A DNA stretch of 64,000 bases from Fratercula arctica (GCA_947846985.1 CANTUZ010000002.1:132349389-132413388); one strand, 5' to 3'. Numbered from the stretch's first letter, positions 11,223 through 24,408 are shown. Translations and numbers: made by a program. Notes: generated by a model from the letters alone, not told the origin.

Positions 11223-12495
11223 GAACTCTCAGTGCTCAATTAGTGAAGGAACAAAAGGCACAGAAGGAAACGTTCCCTTGCTGTCTATTCTTGTCTTTGG
11301 CATTGTAACAGCCTGGAACAGAGGCAACTACAAAAGGCTGGATTAGCTCCTTCATCTCCAGTTTGGAGAATACTCAGTAGGGATTTTTTTTTTGGGTGGT
11401 TTTTTGTTTGTTTTTTTTTTAAGAGACTTTTGCTTTTGGAATGAACTTTCTGCTGAGCATATGCAAAATACAATTTGCAGAGATTCACAACTTGACCAAA
11501 GGTGGGAGAATTTCTGCAGGGTTCATGAAAGCATGGTATTGAGGTAAGGCATATGGGATGAACTATTTCAAAACTTTGTGTTGAATTGTGATGAGGTTTA
11601 TACTTTTAAGCAAAACATTTCCTCACTTTTAATAAGGACAAAGGATTTCCTATGATGTACTTCATTTTTTGAAGTGGATGCAACATTTTTCTTGACATCC
11701 ATATGTGTAATTCTTTCCCTGGCTTAAGAAAAAGGAAGAGTGCAGTGTGGGACAAATGTAAAAACATGCCAGCCAAAAAGTAAGGATTTTTCACTTGGGG
11801 AGCTGAAATACTAGGTTTTAGAATTGCGCAAAGTCTGATATCTGTAAACATTTGCAGTACAATGAACACCACTTATAAATACGTGAGGGAAACATATACA
11901 CATTCGTTAAGTTACCTTATTTTTTTAATTTAAAAAAAATTAATCTCCTTAGCAGAGACATTTCCTCTCAGAATAAAGACCTGATTCTAGAGTCTCATAG
12001 ATAATATTTAATTTTCAATATAGCGTAATGAAAATATGTTAATAGCTTTTTCAATGAGTTAATAGCTTTCAAGTTCATACTAATTAGTTTGTTAAAATAT
12101 TCTATTGGTAAAATACCTCTTCCCCCCCCCCCCCCAGTAAAAGTTAAAAATGTAACACAATCTTATAGGGACCATCTTGCCAATAGTAAAGGCAGAATGA
12201 GAAGTAGTATCAAAATTGTTAGAAAAAAATAATTAGCAAGTGAATGATGAAGGAAGCTGCCATAATTGGCATCAAAGATACCTTTCTGTCATTTTACAGT
12301 GAAATCTGAAAGAGCCTAGGAGTGGATCTTGCAGAGAAAGTAAATATTCTTGGGAACAAAGGTGTGAAGACAAACCTCTCATGGTGACATACTTGGTCCC
12401 AGATGTCTTGCATTCCTGACTACAGCAGCAGCTGCAAGAAGGGTGAGTGGTAGCCCATTTTCTGACATCCTTGGTGGTTAGAGCGCCATGGAACA
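11223..12495. other. Unassigned sequence with homopolymer runs
   Basis: T/G-rich tract at about 11381-11421 and a C-run of about 15 at 12123-12137. No exon was supported. Confidence 0.4.
12123..12137. repeat. Poly-C homopolymer
   Basis: An uninterrupted run of about fifteen C residues (G on the minus strand). Such runs are length-unstable. Confidence 0.9.
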
Positions 12496-12622
12496 TAGAA
12501 TCATAGAATTGCCTAGGTTGGAAGGGACCTTTCAGATCATCTAGTCCAACCATCAACCTGACTCTGACAAAAGCCATCACTAAACCATATCTCTAAGCAC
12601 TATGTCTACCCATCTTCCTGTT
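12496..12622 (-). repeat. CR1 LINE 3' tail fragment
   Basis: Read on the minus strand this is the extreme 3' end of a CR1 element: the conserved 'aaggtcccttccaacc' segment followed by ATTCTATGATTCTATG-type repeats at the 12496 end. Only about 125 bases remain. Its sequence is close to the tail of the copy ending at 52410, suggesting the same subfamily. Confidence 0.9.
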
Positions 12623-12855
12623 GAGAAGGTAACGTGTATCTCTTATTTTCCATGTTAATGCTGTACTGTGCAATACTTTGTTCAGTGAGAAGTAACAAAG
12701 TGTGTTTTCCTTGAATTTTTTTTTTTTTTTTTTTGTATCATATGTACCCTACATCCTACCACTGCAAAATCCAGCTTTTTGCTACCTCCTCTTTCTTTGG
12801 CATCTTGTAATACTACCTCTGGACCTCCCTGGGGCTTTCTAAAGCAGTACCCCTT
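12623..12855. other. Spacer between two CR1 tails
   Basis: Contains a T-run of about 17-20 bases near 12717-12735. No feature is otherwise recognised. Confidence 0.4.
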
Positions 12856-13615
12856 GTAGAATCATAGAATCGTTTTATTTGGAAGGGACCTTTAAGATCG
12901 TGAAGTCCAACCGTTAACTTAGCACTGCCAAGTTACCACTAAAACATGTCCCTAAGCACTGTGTCTACGCATCTTTTAAATACCTCCAGGAATGGCGACT
13001 CAACCACTTCCCTGGGCAGCTCTTCCAATGCTTCACAACCCTTTCAGTGAAGAAATTTTGTCTAATATCCAATGTAAACTTCCCCTGGAACAACTTGAGG
13101 CCATTTTCTCTTGTCCTATTGCCTGTCACTTGGGAGAAGAGACCAACCCCCACCTTGCTACAACCTCCTTTCAGGTAGTTGTAGAGAGCGATAAGGTCTC
13201 CCCTGAGCCTTTCTTTCTCCAGGTTGAACAACCCCATTTCCCTCAGCCACTCCTCAGAAGACTTGTGCAAAAGACTCTTCACCGCTTTGTTGCCCTTCTC
13301 TGGACAATGCTCCAGCACCTCAGTGTCTTTCTTGTGAGGGGCCCAAAACTGTATTTGAGGTGCAGCTGCATCAGTGCTGAGAACAGGGGTACAATCACGT
13401 CCCTAGTCCTGCTGGCCACACTATTTCTAATAGAAGCCAGGATGCTGTTGGCCTTCTTGGCCACCTGGACCTACTGCTGCCTCATATTCAGCTGACAGTC
13501 GACCAACACCCCCAGGTCCTTTTCTGCCAGGCAGCTTTTCAGCTACTCTTCTGCAAGCCTGTAGCGCTGCATGGGGTTGTTGTGGCCCAAAAGCAGGACC
13601 TGGCAATGTATATCC
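12856..13615 (-). repeat. CR1 LINE fragment with ORF2 C-terminus remnant
   Basis: A 5'-truncated CR1 on the minus strand. The 3' octamer tail is at 12856-12870, and the ORF2 C-terminal region follows leftward-to-rightward. Peptides such as [28 protein letters not shown] and [11 protein letters not shown] are readable between 12965 and 13318. Further upstream the sequence continues through the 'AKKANSILASI' block on the minus strand (about 13430-13464). Frameshifts break the frame near 13290-13320. It is a dead copy. Confidence 0.93.
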
Positions 13616-13899
13616 TTACACATTCAATCCTCTGATATCCTTTGAATCCCATTACAGTTTTTCAAATTTCTTTCTCATGTCCTTTTGAAAACTGATGCTT
13701 TTAGTACCTTCAGCTTCCTTTCACTTCTGGTAGCTGGGCAAATGGCATCATGTGCTCTGGCTTGTTCCAAACAAAGCCTGAGCTTAGTGCCAAGAATGCA
13801 CGTGCTGGATGTCCTGCTGGCTGTTGTCAAAGTGAGTAACATCTAAAATCTCCCTGTTCTAACAGTCAAGGAATTCATAGAGATTATTCCCGCCTTTGT
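13616..13899. other. Unassigned sequence
   Basis: Slightly more GC than background. It could belong to the possible LTR-like element to its right, but no motif supports that. Confidence 0.3.
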
Positions 13900-14600
13900 A
13901 TTCCTTGGCCCTCCCCACTTGCTGAGTACCACAACACTGGGAATTCAGTCGTTCCCAAATTTGGTAGAACTAGGTCCCTGGATTAAAATTTAACATAATA
14001 TAGTCAACGATACAATCTAGAGTTGGGGATTTTTACTTGAGATAATTTATTGCAAACCAACAGGAATCTCTGATCGCTGTTTTGAGCATTGAGGAAAAGA
14101 AAATGACAAGCAATTAGACACATACCTACATAAATATCTATTTCCCCGCCGACACAGTCCAACTGCACTTATTTTGCCATAAGTTTTGCCATACTCAGTC
14201 CATGCAAACACCTCTGGTATGGTGATGGGCAGCCAAGAGGTTGAGGTGGCCTGTGTGATTGTTTCTGTCTGCTAATCTGTATCAGTGGTTCCTGTGTGGA
14301 TCGTGTGTAAGCCACAGTCCCTTAGGGGTGTCCCTGCCCTGCTCTGGTTTGCCCACAATTGCAGTCCCTCATGGGTGTCCCTACTGCCTTTTGGCTTGGA
14401 GTGCAATATGTCTGAGCAGGAGTGCTGTGAGGTCCTCTAGTAGACTGAATTTTTTTCCACCATTTTTATCTCATTTGGGACAGGCCGGAGCCAATTTTGA
14501 CTGGCACGTGTCAGTTGATGACCTCCTCCCATATAGGTCACCACTGCAGCTCCTGCTACATCAAGCCTATAAAATACACTCATTTACAGCTAAGTAAAAC
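13900..14600 (-). mobile_element. Possible decayed LTR-like element
   Basis: The block is more complex and GC-richer than its flanks. On the minus strand a GCAATAAATT polyadenylation-like signal near 14046-14055 is followed by a short AT/GT-rich stretch, as in an LTR R-U5 junction. On the plus strand, two related segments (AGTCCCTTAGGGGTGTCCCT and AGTCCCTCATGGGTGTCCCT) repeat about 50 bases apart near 14318 and 14365. No matching second LTR, target-site duplication or clear primer-binding site was found, so this is tentative. It could instead be an unrelated old repeat. Confidence 0.22.
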
Positions 14601-16589
14601 AAGATGAATTAATAGACAGATAATATAATGTGTACCTCATTTCATACAAAACTGTGGAGAAAAAGGGAGGGCACTGATTTTTCCTATGCTTTTTTTTTGG
14701 TAGAAGGCAAGTTATTTGCATTAGCATTCATAGGATGAATGAGATGGTTACTATGAAGGAAGAATTTTTTCAGTGAATTTTAGTCTTACATAGGCATCTA
14801 ATAGGAATATTCCTTTTAGAGTGGTATTACGTAGGAAAGACCAGCAGAGAAATTGCATTTTAGGTCCTGTCTTACATTTTTAATTAGTGGTTCTTCTTTC
14901 TTACAGTACAGCTGTTATAATTCCTAATTAAGCAATTAACTGTACTCATTGGGTAAAAAAATTAAAAAATTAATTTTGAGACTTACATTTGGTTCTTAGT
15001 CCCTAGGAATATCAGGATCTGGTCAACACGTGAATTTTCTGTTAAAATTCCAGCTTTCTGTTCGTTCAGACTTCTCTCAAATGGCCTACTTTATTCTGAC
15101 TAATGTAACACTTCAGAAAATGTACTTGCTCTCTCTGAACAGAGTGTCTCATTTTTACATTGGTTACAATTGGTTAGGTCACTTTGCTTTTATATTTTAA
15201 TCCTAATAGCATTTTTCTTGTTCTGGAAAATAATTTCCTGGTTCCATACTTTATTGGAAGTATTTCTTTCTGTTGATTATCATAAGGTTTCAACATTTTT
15301 TCAGTGATTTAATTTTCGAGCATAACTATGTATAATTATCAGTTTCATCTGAACTCTGGTTTGGTCAAACATGATACTGTTTTAGCTCAATTGTAGAAAA
15401 TTTGTAGAATACAATGTTGTGTAGAACCTTGATTTTTAAAATACTTTTATAATAATTATTCATTATTTACTTTAAGCTGTGTTGGTGTTTTGCAAAGGAG
15501 ACAAAATCCTGCTTGCATGGGGAAAAGGACGAAGCTGTAGAAAATTATAAATATTTTCACTGTGAGTTAGAAAAATAATTTCACATCTTCCAGTCTTTGT
15601 GGTAGTCGTGAGTTTATGGAAGGAGTTGAGTGAGGCAAAGAAGTTTGTATAGCAAACAGGGAAACAGGGTTAGAATTGTACAAGGAGTTAAAATTTGTCT
15701 TGGTAAGCTTCCAAAAGCTATATCCTAAAGGAAACCGTGTTGTTAGTATGTTACAGAACCTTTAACCTGCAGTTCAGTCTAAACTTCTAATAAAAGTAAG
15801 AAAGCTTGCCCTTTTCTGCAGCAGTTCCTTGGGGCTACATTTTAAACATTTTGATTCTGTTTAGTTGTTTTTATTTCAATACGTATTAACTTACATGGGC
15901 ATACTTACTATGACAATTAGGGGAAAAAAAGTGTGATGAAATAATGTTGAAAGATGAGGAACAAATGAGTATTTGAACTCATGGTAAATGCCAAAATTCT
16001 GAACACAGTGATCCCTTTTTAATGTTAATGGGCTTAATTTTTCTTTTATTTTCAGTTGATGTGTCAATAAGTCTGTATGAGTTCTGTATAAATGATCTAA
16101 GTGAACAAAACAGAGTTTGGCTTCAAATAGCTGAATATTCTGAAAGAATCCAATGACAAAGTTGCTTAGTCCAATGATATGTTTTTGAAAGCAGACTAGC
16201 TAGCTGATGTAAGATCATTAATACTGACTTGCTATAAACATAAATTTATTTGTAGCAAATTTTTTTTTTCAGCTTTATGGTTGCTTGTTATTGTATCTTT
16301 CTACTCCTGTGTTCAATGTCTTTTTTTGCCCATATATTTCTGCATAGGCTTTGGGTTTACTGATTCTCCAAAATACTTGCTAAATTGGATTAATATTATC
16401 TTCCTCAGCGCACCATGACTGAGAGAAACTAGAAAGCTGATTTAATGAAAAAAATTTAGGAAAAGAGTTAATTAAAACTTACAGAAACCTAGAGGAGATT
16501 TCTGATAGTAGGGTCTTGCGTCTAGTACAAGACTAAGCAGATCAATGCATGGTAGGTGAAGTTACGCAGATTTAGATAAGATTTAATTT
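14601..16589. other. AT-rich sequence, nothing recognised
   Basis: Long AT-rich stretch with scattered T and A runs. No exon, RNA gene or repeat family could be supported. Confidence 0.35.
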
Positions 16590-16822
16590 TATAGTGAGGG
16601 TACTTAACCAGTGGAACAAATGGTATAGGAATATGATGGGCTCTTTAGAGCCTGAAGTCTTTTAAATTGGAATTGGAGGTCATTTAATACAATAAAGTGT
16701 TGCTTTAGCAGAAGTTTATAGATTTAATTTGGAATCACATAATTCTGTTGCCTGCGTTATTCAGGAGGTCAGCATAGATGATCATAATGTTTTTCATAGC
16801 CTTAGGTTCTATAAATCTACAA
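16590..16822 (+). repeat. Ancient CR1/L3-type LINE 3' fragment
   Basis: The segment follows the 3' region of old CR1/L3 elements: a 'taaccagtggaacaaa' stretch, 'gaagtcttttaaattgga', then CAGGAGGTCAGCATAGATGA with TCATAATG, ending in a degenerate 'ttctataaatctac' tail. High divergence indicates insertion before birds diversified. Confidence 0.7.
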
Positions 16823-17555
16823 TTTGAGCTTTAACCTATGTGAGAAAGAGCAAAATACTGGATTAGCAAGGAACGTAAAGGAAGAACACAGTAGACCTGA
16901 ACATGAATGATACTGTGATAGAAGACCTGTCATTCATTCATTAGATACCTATTCAGAATGAAGTGGCATAGGTATGTTGCTCAATTAGTTAATGAAAGGA
17001 AGGTGTTCCCATTGAAAATAGGTGGTGGGAGGGGATTTGAAAAGTATAGCTGCGCCTTGCAATGCAAAAGTAATTAACCTATGTGCAGCGTGCTACTAAT
17101 AAAGTTATTATGTTATTAAGACTGAAGATGGTGTTTCTGTAGACTATTTTAATATGATGCCACGTAAATACACCGGCTGATTTAGTGCTAGTTCAGTTGT
17201 CTGTAACATTAGCACTGCATTGCATGGCCTCAGTGTGCCCTCGCAGTTGCATTTGGCTTTCTTGGAAGGATTTTATTTTTGAGGAATTTCTCCTGTTTGT
17301 GCAAGGAAGAAATGCCAATTAAATGTATAACGCATTTTGATTTCTTTTGGAGCAACTGCATTAATATTTTGCTAGGGAATTCTTGCTTTTAGTTAAAAGT
17401 ACTAACAGTTCTAACAGAACTAATAGTTCATTTAGTTTCTCAACAGATTTTATTCATCTACCTCTCATAGTAACTTTTGTGCCTACGTTGTCTCTGACAG
17501 ACAAATTCACTGTAATTACTGCTGGTCAAGTCAATGAAAAAGAGTAAACAGCTAA
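16823..17555. other. AT-rich sequence, nothing recognised
   Basis: No repeat family or exon could be supported here. Confidence 0.35.
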
Positions 17556-18175
17556 AAATGAAGCAGACAACGTGAAGCTGAGTGGTGCAGTTGATGCACC
17601 TGAGGGACAGGATGCCATCCAGAGGGACGTGGACAGGCTCAAGAAGTGGGACCGTGTGAACCTCATAAAGTTCAACAAGGCCGAGAGCAGGGTCCTGCAT
17701 GTGGGTTGGGGCAACCCCCAGTATCAATACAGGCTGGGGGATGAAGGGACTGAGAGCAGCCCTGCAGAGGACTTAGGTGTACTGGTGATGAAAAGCTGGA
17801 CATGAGACGACAGTGTGCACTCACAGCCCAGAAAGCCAACCGTATCCTGGGCTGCATCAAAAGAAGCGTGGCCAGCAGGTTGAGGGAGGTGATTCTGCCC
17901 CTCAACTCCACGCTGGTGAGACTCCACCTGGAGTACCACGTCCAGCACTGGAGCCCTCAGCATAGGAAAGACATGGACCTGTTGGAGCAGGTCCAGAGGA
18001 GGGCCACAAAAATGATCAGAGGGCTGGAGCACCTCTCCTATGAAGAAAGGCTGAGAGAGTTGGGATTGTTCAGCCTGGAGAAGAGAAGGTTCCAGGGAGA
18101 CTTTATAGTGGCCTTTCAGTAATTAAGGGGGGCTTATAAGAAAGAGGGGAACAGACATTTTAGCAGGGCTAAGGT
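17556..18175 (+). repeat. CR1 LINE fragment (ORF2 interior to C-terminus)
   Basis: Plus-strand CR1 truncated at both ends. Reverse-transcriptase distal peptides are readable: [35 protein letters not shown], then after a frameshift near 17785-17800 the blocks [20 protein letters not shown] and [19 protein letters not shown]. The frameshift fits loss of one G before ATGAAAAG. A TAA replaces a sense codon at about 18121. The usual octamer tail is absent, so the 3' end has been lost or deleted. It is non-functional. Confidence 0.93.
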
Positions 18176-18839
18176 GACCACTTCAGCATCTCTTCAGCCC
18201 CTTCAGTATGTCATTCTCTAATAAGAAAGCAGAGTACCTGGGCTACAGATGGAAAGAAGGCACTTGCTTCATCCTTCATTTACAGGCTGAGCATGTCTGC
18301 TTTTATTAGGGCATTCACATGGGGTAGTGAAACCTTTGCCTTGTTTCCTGTGGGTAGCGACAAAAAGTGACCACCTTACTGAAAGGTGGGAAACCTGGTC
18401 TGTCAGTTCACAGTGCAACAACACATGTGAAGGAAGGGAAAAGAGGTTGGTGCTAATTACTGGCATCAGTGAACAGTGCTTCATCTTCATCCTATGTCAT
18501 CCTTCTATGCTAAGAAAGAGAGAAATGCCCCTGTCCTCCATGAGAGGTGCTTCAATCTCCTGAAATGGAAGTCAGTGGAAGTAGAGATTGGAGACAGCTC
18601 TCAAGCCCTTGAAGAAGAAGCAGCTGTCAGCTGCAGGAAGCAGCATCTTTTCAAATAACCACTTCCTGCTTTTGAAGGCAACAAGAGTTGATAGTCAGCC
18701 AAGCCCTGCAGCTTCTCAACCACGTACACCTATGCATAAAGCAAAATGTGAATATGGGATAAAGTGTTTTTAGAACAGTCTTTTCAGGAAAAAACCAAAA
18801 CATCTTGACATGCATTTGCATGAAGGTAGTAATGCTTAC

Positions 18840-18895
18840 CTCTACATTTAATTGTAATGTGATTTCCTCAAATGAAACATTCAAAACCCAGAAAT
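18840..18895 (-). other. Weak candidate mini-exon
   Basis: On the minus strand a polypyrimidine acceptor (TTACTTTTTAG) and a good donor (AGAG|GTAAGC) bracket 56 bases open in one frame. No product is recognised, and a segment this short with such signals can arise by chance. Confidence 0.12.
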
Positions 18896-21733
18896 CTAAA
18901 AAGTAACTGAAATATCATGAATGGGCAAATTGTTCTTCATCTGAAACAAATTTTATCATGCTTATGAATTACTAGATGCTATCCAAGTGCCATATAATTT
19001 GTTAGAGTTTTCTTTAGCTCTAACTCTGTGTTATGTAAAGTCTAGCTGAGCTAACAAGTAGCGTTTCACTCTTGGGCACATCTGGTGTTTCCACCCTGGG
19101 ACCATTTTCTAGAGCTGTAGGAGATGGCTTTGCCAGCTGATGGGGACAGTTGAAACTCCTCTAAAGCTAATGCCCTTGCAGGTATGTGTTGATCTGGGTG
19201 AGTTTAAAGTTAGATCTATGAGATGACTCATCTTTTGATGTCAAAAGTTGTTTCTTTTTTGCTTGTTCTTAATTTACTGTGTACTTAGGGATATCCAGTG
19301 CTTGCCTTTGGTGCTGCTTAATGCACAGTGACAGGATACACTTCTAGTATTAGCTGTTTATGCTTTGTGCCACTGATGTGTTGTAATGTCAGGGAAGGTG
19401 TGTTGGTGATGGATTTAGTAAGATAATTCACCATGTAAACACTTTGCCTGTTTTAACCCTGAAGTCTGGAAAAATTTAAAATGTAAAAAATGTCAAAAAA
19501 AATTCCAAAATTAAAAACTTGGTTTAGGTCCCTCCATTTAAAGGACAAATTACTTGAATACACAAGATTAACATTTTAATTTAAACTTTAAATACATGTT
19601 GAATTTACCAATTAACTTATACATATAATAGTAACATACATATATTAATCTTTTTATATAGATGCATTATTTCTGTGATTTATACTTGGAATTCAGGATG
19701 TATCAATGAGACAACGTCAGAGACTGTTTCTTTCTATGAAGCAAAATCAGGAGTGGAAAATAAGGCACTATACAGCATTATATTTTTATTCTTTAGTGTC
19801 AAACCCAGATATGTAGTGTATTTATTATAATTTCTATGTTTCAAATGACGATATTTGTTGTTCTTCCTAATACGCTAAAAATAAGATAAACAATTTTCGG
19901 TAAGTACTTCATCTTATGGATGCAGAGCCATAGACTTTCTGATACATGTTGCCATATGTTGTGAGTAGTTAAATATTTTTTTGTTTGTTTTTGTTTTCCT
20001 CATCTTTTGTAAGCTATCATTGCCATATTTATGTGATGCATCTCAGAATGATTCCTGGAGGACATAATTGGCAGTATACAGTAATTGGGAATATGTCCTA
20101 TTAAAAACCAATATAACATCCCAATTATTTTTAATTTCTTTTACCCTGCACAGGTGGTAGTATAGAAAATATAAATTAATCAATTTCTTTTTGGATTTTA
20201 ATTTTTATTCAGTTGTATTTAATTTGGTATTTTTGTAGCAGTTTGGTTTGGTAAGCTTCTTGTTTTTGTGGAGATAGTAAAAGCTTTTCTACCTATATTG
20301 CTTTTCTTTTAGGACAATCAGAAGATTTATTTTAGGAGATCTAATGTTTCCCTATTTCAAACATGATCATAGAGATAAGCTCATTGTGCACCTCTTCTGT
20401 CAATTTTTTAATATTAACCTGAGATTTTGTTCTTGATTTTTTTGGTTGTCACACATCTCATATCTTTTTGATAGATTTTTTAAATAGTATTTTTTTAACC
20501 TTTTGAATGGAAATAGGAAATTTTTTTATCAATTTTTCCTAGATATGAATGATATATATATGTAACTAAGTTGAATAATTAGGTATTCACTTAAATATGC
20601 AATACTGTTTAGAAAAAAATATATATATTTTGTGCTTTGCAGTGTTTGAGAGGAGTATGTAGCATTAATTTGTACTTACATTGAAAACAATGTGTCTTGA
20701 GATGTATGGAAATATCCCTGTTTTAGAAATGTCGAATTTAGACCAAATACAATACAGACTGTGGCTATACTGGGAAATATTATATCATGAATGTATAACT
20801 ATTGCATATCTATAAGTCTTTGTATGGGTATTTTTATTCTGGAATAAGCAAGACTATAGGCAAACTTCTGATGTTATAAATCTCTTTGTAAATTACATTA
20901 TGTAAACAAGTTGGAATCATGTGTGCCATGTGCAAACTTCTGTGCACTACGCCAGGAAAGGATCTAAGTCTGCCTATGCTAACAGGTTAATTCTACTTCT
21001 GTGAATATAAAAGGAAGCAAAGTGGAATACAATGTAAAAAACATGTTAACATTACTATAAAAAGTAAAAAGCATCAATTATTTTTTAAATTTTACCTGCT
21101 CTGCAAAGAGACAATAAAATCATGACTTGATTTTATAGGACTTAATTCAATATTTTGAAACCTTTTTCAAAGTAAAGCCTTTATATTCAGGAAATTGAAA
21201 TCAATCAATTCAAAATGCATGGATTTGAACTGTTATTAAATAACATGTAGTTCAACATAAGTAAGTTTCTTAATTTTAGATGTTCTTAATATGGCATGTT
21301 CCTTTTGATGAACAATAAAATAGAACAATCATGGGAATAACAGGGCCCTTATACACGGGTATTTAAAGTACCATCTCTGGTTAAACAAAAAGGCAAACCC
21401 AGGAATCTCACAGGTCTTCATCAAGGTGTGACTGTGATCTGACAACCCTGCTTGTTTTCTCAAAGCTTTAAATCTTTGCGTGTGGGATAAAAATGTCTGA
21501 AAGTCTTCCTCCAACTTTATCAAACTCGTGCTCAGAAAGACATTCATTTTTAAGTATGAAACCTGATGCTGTTTCTCCATTATGAAAACACAGTTGCTGC
21601 CCCTGATCAAAGAATGTTTTTTTCTGATTTTTCAAATTTAAGTAATTCTATGGATTATGAAGCTATAGAAAGAACTTTAGGGGAAAAGTCTGTAACAATG
21701 AATGCACTCCCTCTTCCCTGCTGCTTCCTGCAG

Positions 21734-21793
21734 TATGTAAATAAGATTTGTAAACAGCCTAGAATTGGATTGAGTGATGAGGATAAGACAGAG
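21734..21793 (+). other. Candidate 60-nt coding exon, product unrecognised
   Basis: A strong acceptor (CCCTGCTGCTTCCTGCAG ending at 21733) and a good donor (ACAGAG|GTAGGT, GT at 21794-21795) bracket exactly 60 bases. Only the frame starting at the first base is open, giving 20 residues that begin YVNKICKQPR and end DEDKTE; the other two frames stop at once. The exon is therefore symmetric (phase 0-0). The upstream sequence in this frame also stays open, which weakens the argument somewhat. I do not recognise the peptide. It is compatible in phase with the segment at 27883-28045. Chance cannot be excluded without transcript or conservation data. Confidence 0.3.
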
Positions 21794-22244
21794 GTAGGTA
21801 CTGCTTAAATTATTAGTATAGCTGAAAGAAACTGTCATCAATGTACAGCTTGAGAAAACTAGGTTGAGATTTTACAGAATTATTTTTCATTGGTTTCTGA
21901 GATGCGCGTAGTTTGCAACAGGATTTAATAAATGCTGATTTCCCAAATACAAGTCACACTAAAATGCAGAAGCATTGAGGTGAGCTGCATACCGTTTTGA
22001 AGCTGTTTGTATTCTCCTAATGGTACCCTTTTACGAGTGGCACACTAACACTGCTGGAAAACCGCTGGTGTGAGAGAAATTACATGGTTGGGTCTCAGAA
22101 TTATTCCTTTTCCTTGTTGTTGATCTTGCTATGAACATTTTCATTCCTAAGTAGGATTTTGTCTGCTAGTCTTAAATGATGAGTAAAGAAAGAGTGGGAG
22201 CTTTGGAACCAAACCATTTGGCACTGGAGTTATGTGAGGACTGC

Positions 22245-22485
22245 TTAATGTGTGGATTGAGGACATGAGACAATTACAGAGTAATAGACGTTACAGATGG
22301 AAAAAAAGACCTGTTAGGTCATCCAGTCTGTCTCCTTACAAATTCAGGATTATTCCCTGTAGAGAATTTTCCAACATTTTGTCCAGTTTGCTTTTAAATA
22401 TCCCAAATGATGGAGATTCCACTACTTCCCTTGGGATGCTTTTGTACTGCTTTGCAGATCTCATTGCCAAGTAGTTACTCAGCTG
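22245..22485 (-). repeat. Ancient CR1/L3-type LINE fragment
   Basis: On the minus strand it follows the 3' region of old CR1/L3 elements. On the plus strand one reads the diagnostic 'gacctgttaggtcatccagt' type segment, then TTGCTTTTAAATATCCCAAA, GATGGAGATTCCACTACTTC and a 'cccttgggatgcttttgtac' stretch. It is highly diverged and without its tail. Confidence 0.75.
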
Positions 22486-24348
22486 CAGTTTTTTCTTTAC
22501 TTGTTTTTGTTACTACTACTTGCAATTTATTTTTCTTTTCAAAAATAATTCTTTAATAATTCTAAAAATCAGTCATAGAAATATTACGTGTAATTACTAG
22601 TATCTCAATGGCTGTCTGTGTTGCCTCTTAATCCTCTGTAGTGAAATTGAATGTTTATAATTTTCAAATGCTTTTCTTTACATGTCAACATTGCCAGCTC
22701 CCTAAACACTTCCAATGGCCATCTCGGTACACTTACTTACACTGATTTATTAGTGCACGTGAACACCTTTTCATAGTGAACCTTTTACCATTTCTTGGTG
22801 GACAAATGAAATGTTAAGAAATACTTTGGGTGAATTGGTATGAACCTGTGGTTAAGGTTTCCATATTATTTCAAAGATGCATGGTGACAGCGCAACAAAG
22901 GGAAGAATGAGCAGTCATAGTTTAACTGTTCTGAGTGTTCATGCGCGTACATTAGTGGTATTCCTCTGTGACAACATATAAACAATGTGGAAGTAATTCT
23001 TGAATGAATAAATGACTTTTTGCTGAACAACTCCAGGTATAAACTTTATGGTTACAGCATACAGATGTAGGTTGCCACTGATACAGATGCTTATAAACTG
23101 ATGTTGTTGCATTAGTTTGGGAGTCAGAGTCTTTCCTGATAATTAGCTCTTTTCTCACAGTTTTTTTGTGATGGTCGTAAAGGAGAGTAGCTGTGTTTTA
23201 TCTTTAAACTAGTATAGACATCCATTCCCACATGCATTTATTATTTGAACAAGTGATTAATTCATTAGGCTTCATCAGCAGTTTGACCAGTTGCTATGTG
23301 GCTCTTGAAATACTGTTGACCGTTATATGACATTAAGAACTGTATAGATGTTTTGGTGTGAAGTGTCATTAGTGGGTGGTGGTCAAGCCAATTTGAGATT
23401 TACTAAACATTTTTTTAGAAGTCAAATAAAGGACTTTTTTCTTTCTCTGTTAATGTATCAAAATTACAAAATCCTGACATTTAACTTTAAAAATAAAGAA
23501 GGCAGAAGGAATGAAGGGTCTGTCTCCTTCAACATTTTTTTGATTTTTTTGTTCTCCTTGCAAAACTGTTTTCCAGAGCTGTGCATTAGTCTGTTCTGAA
23601 AGGAGGATGTCCCCATGTGCATTGGTTTCTTGATGCAGCTTGGCATAAGTTTCTCAGTTGTTTTTTGTTTATTAAGATGTTGTTTATGTTTTGCTCTAGT
23701 CAGGTTTGAGTTTCATATGATTAAGAATCCTAATACCAAACTTGTTTTCGTTTTCTTTGTGCATAAAATCAACGTGCTATGCAGAAATTTACAGGTTGCT
23801 TTACAAGGATTTCACCAACCGAATCCATATCTCAAGAGTCTAAATTAACCATATGATGCTGCTGATCTGATGTCATTGATCTTTGTGAATTCTGTATTAG
23901 TGAGTTAGCTATCTTAAATTCTCTGACTTAGGCACAAATATTGATAGTGAAATATGTGGTTTAAATGGCAGGCATTAATTTTGTGTATCTCCAGTTCATA
24001 TGTAAGGAACTTAATCTATCTCAGTCGGGAACACTGGAGTCTTTAGTCTGATTTCCAGCCAAGAGGAAGTCTTTTCAGTGCAGTTGAAAAGGAACAAGCC
24101 TTACTTGAAACTCAGAAGTGGATGCGTTTGACCACACCTGAGGATGTAACATGAAGCATGGCTGCACTTTCCGATATGTGTTATTCAGGGCTTACTTGGT
24201 ATTAGATTCATAAAGTTGCTCAATCAAAGATCGTATCCCAAATCCAATGATGGAATACCATAATTTGTGAACTCTCCCACCAGCATGCATTGTGTTATCC
24301 CATGAGCAATAACCATGGTGCTACATCAGCCTTCTTTTATGCAGCCTT
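22486..24348. other. AT-rich sequence, nothing recognised
   Basis: T-rich patches near 23535-23560. No supported exon or repeat family. Confidence 0.35.
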
Positions 24349-24408
24349 CCTTAAAAAAAAAAAACCAAAAAAAACCCACCAAAAAAACCCCACAAAACAA
24401 AACAAATG
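24349..24408. repeat. A/C-rich simple sequence
   Basis: About 60 bases made almost only of A and C on the plus strand, in runs of A separated by CC or CCC. Similar tracts lie at 26296-26320, 30087-30118 and 34890-34958. Confidence 0.8.

Larger units (their letters stand above)
18176..22244. other. Mostly AT-rich intergenic or intronic sequence
   Basis: A weak minus-strand mini-exon candidate lies at 18840-18895 and a plus-strand exon candidate at 21734-21793 (own entry). AT microsatellite-like patches occur near 20551-20562 and 20619-20631. Nothing else is recognised. Confidence 0.35.
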
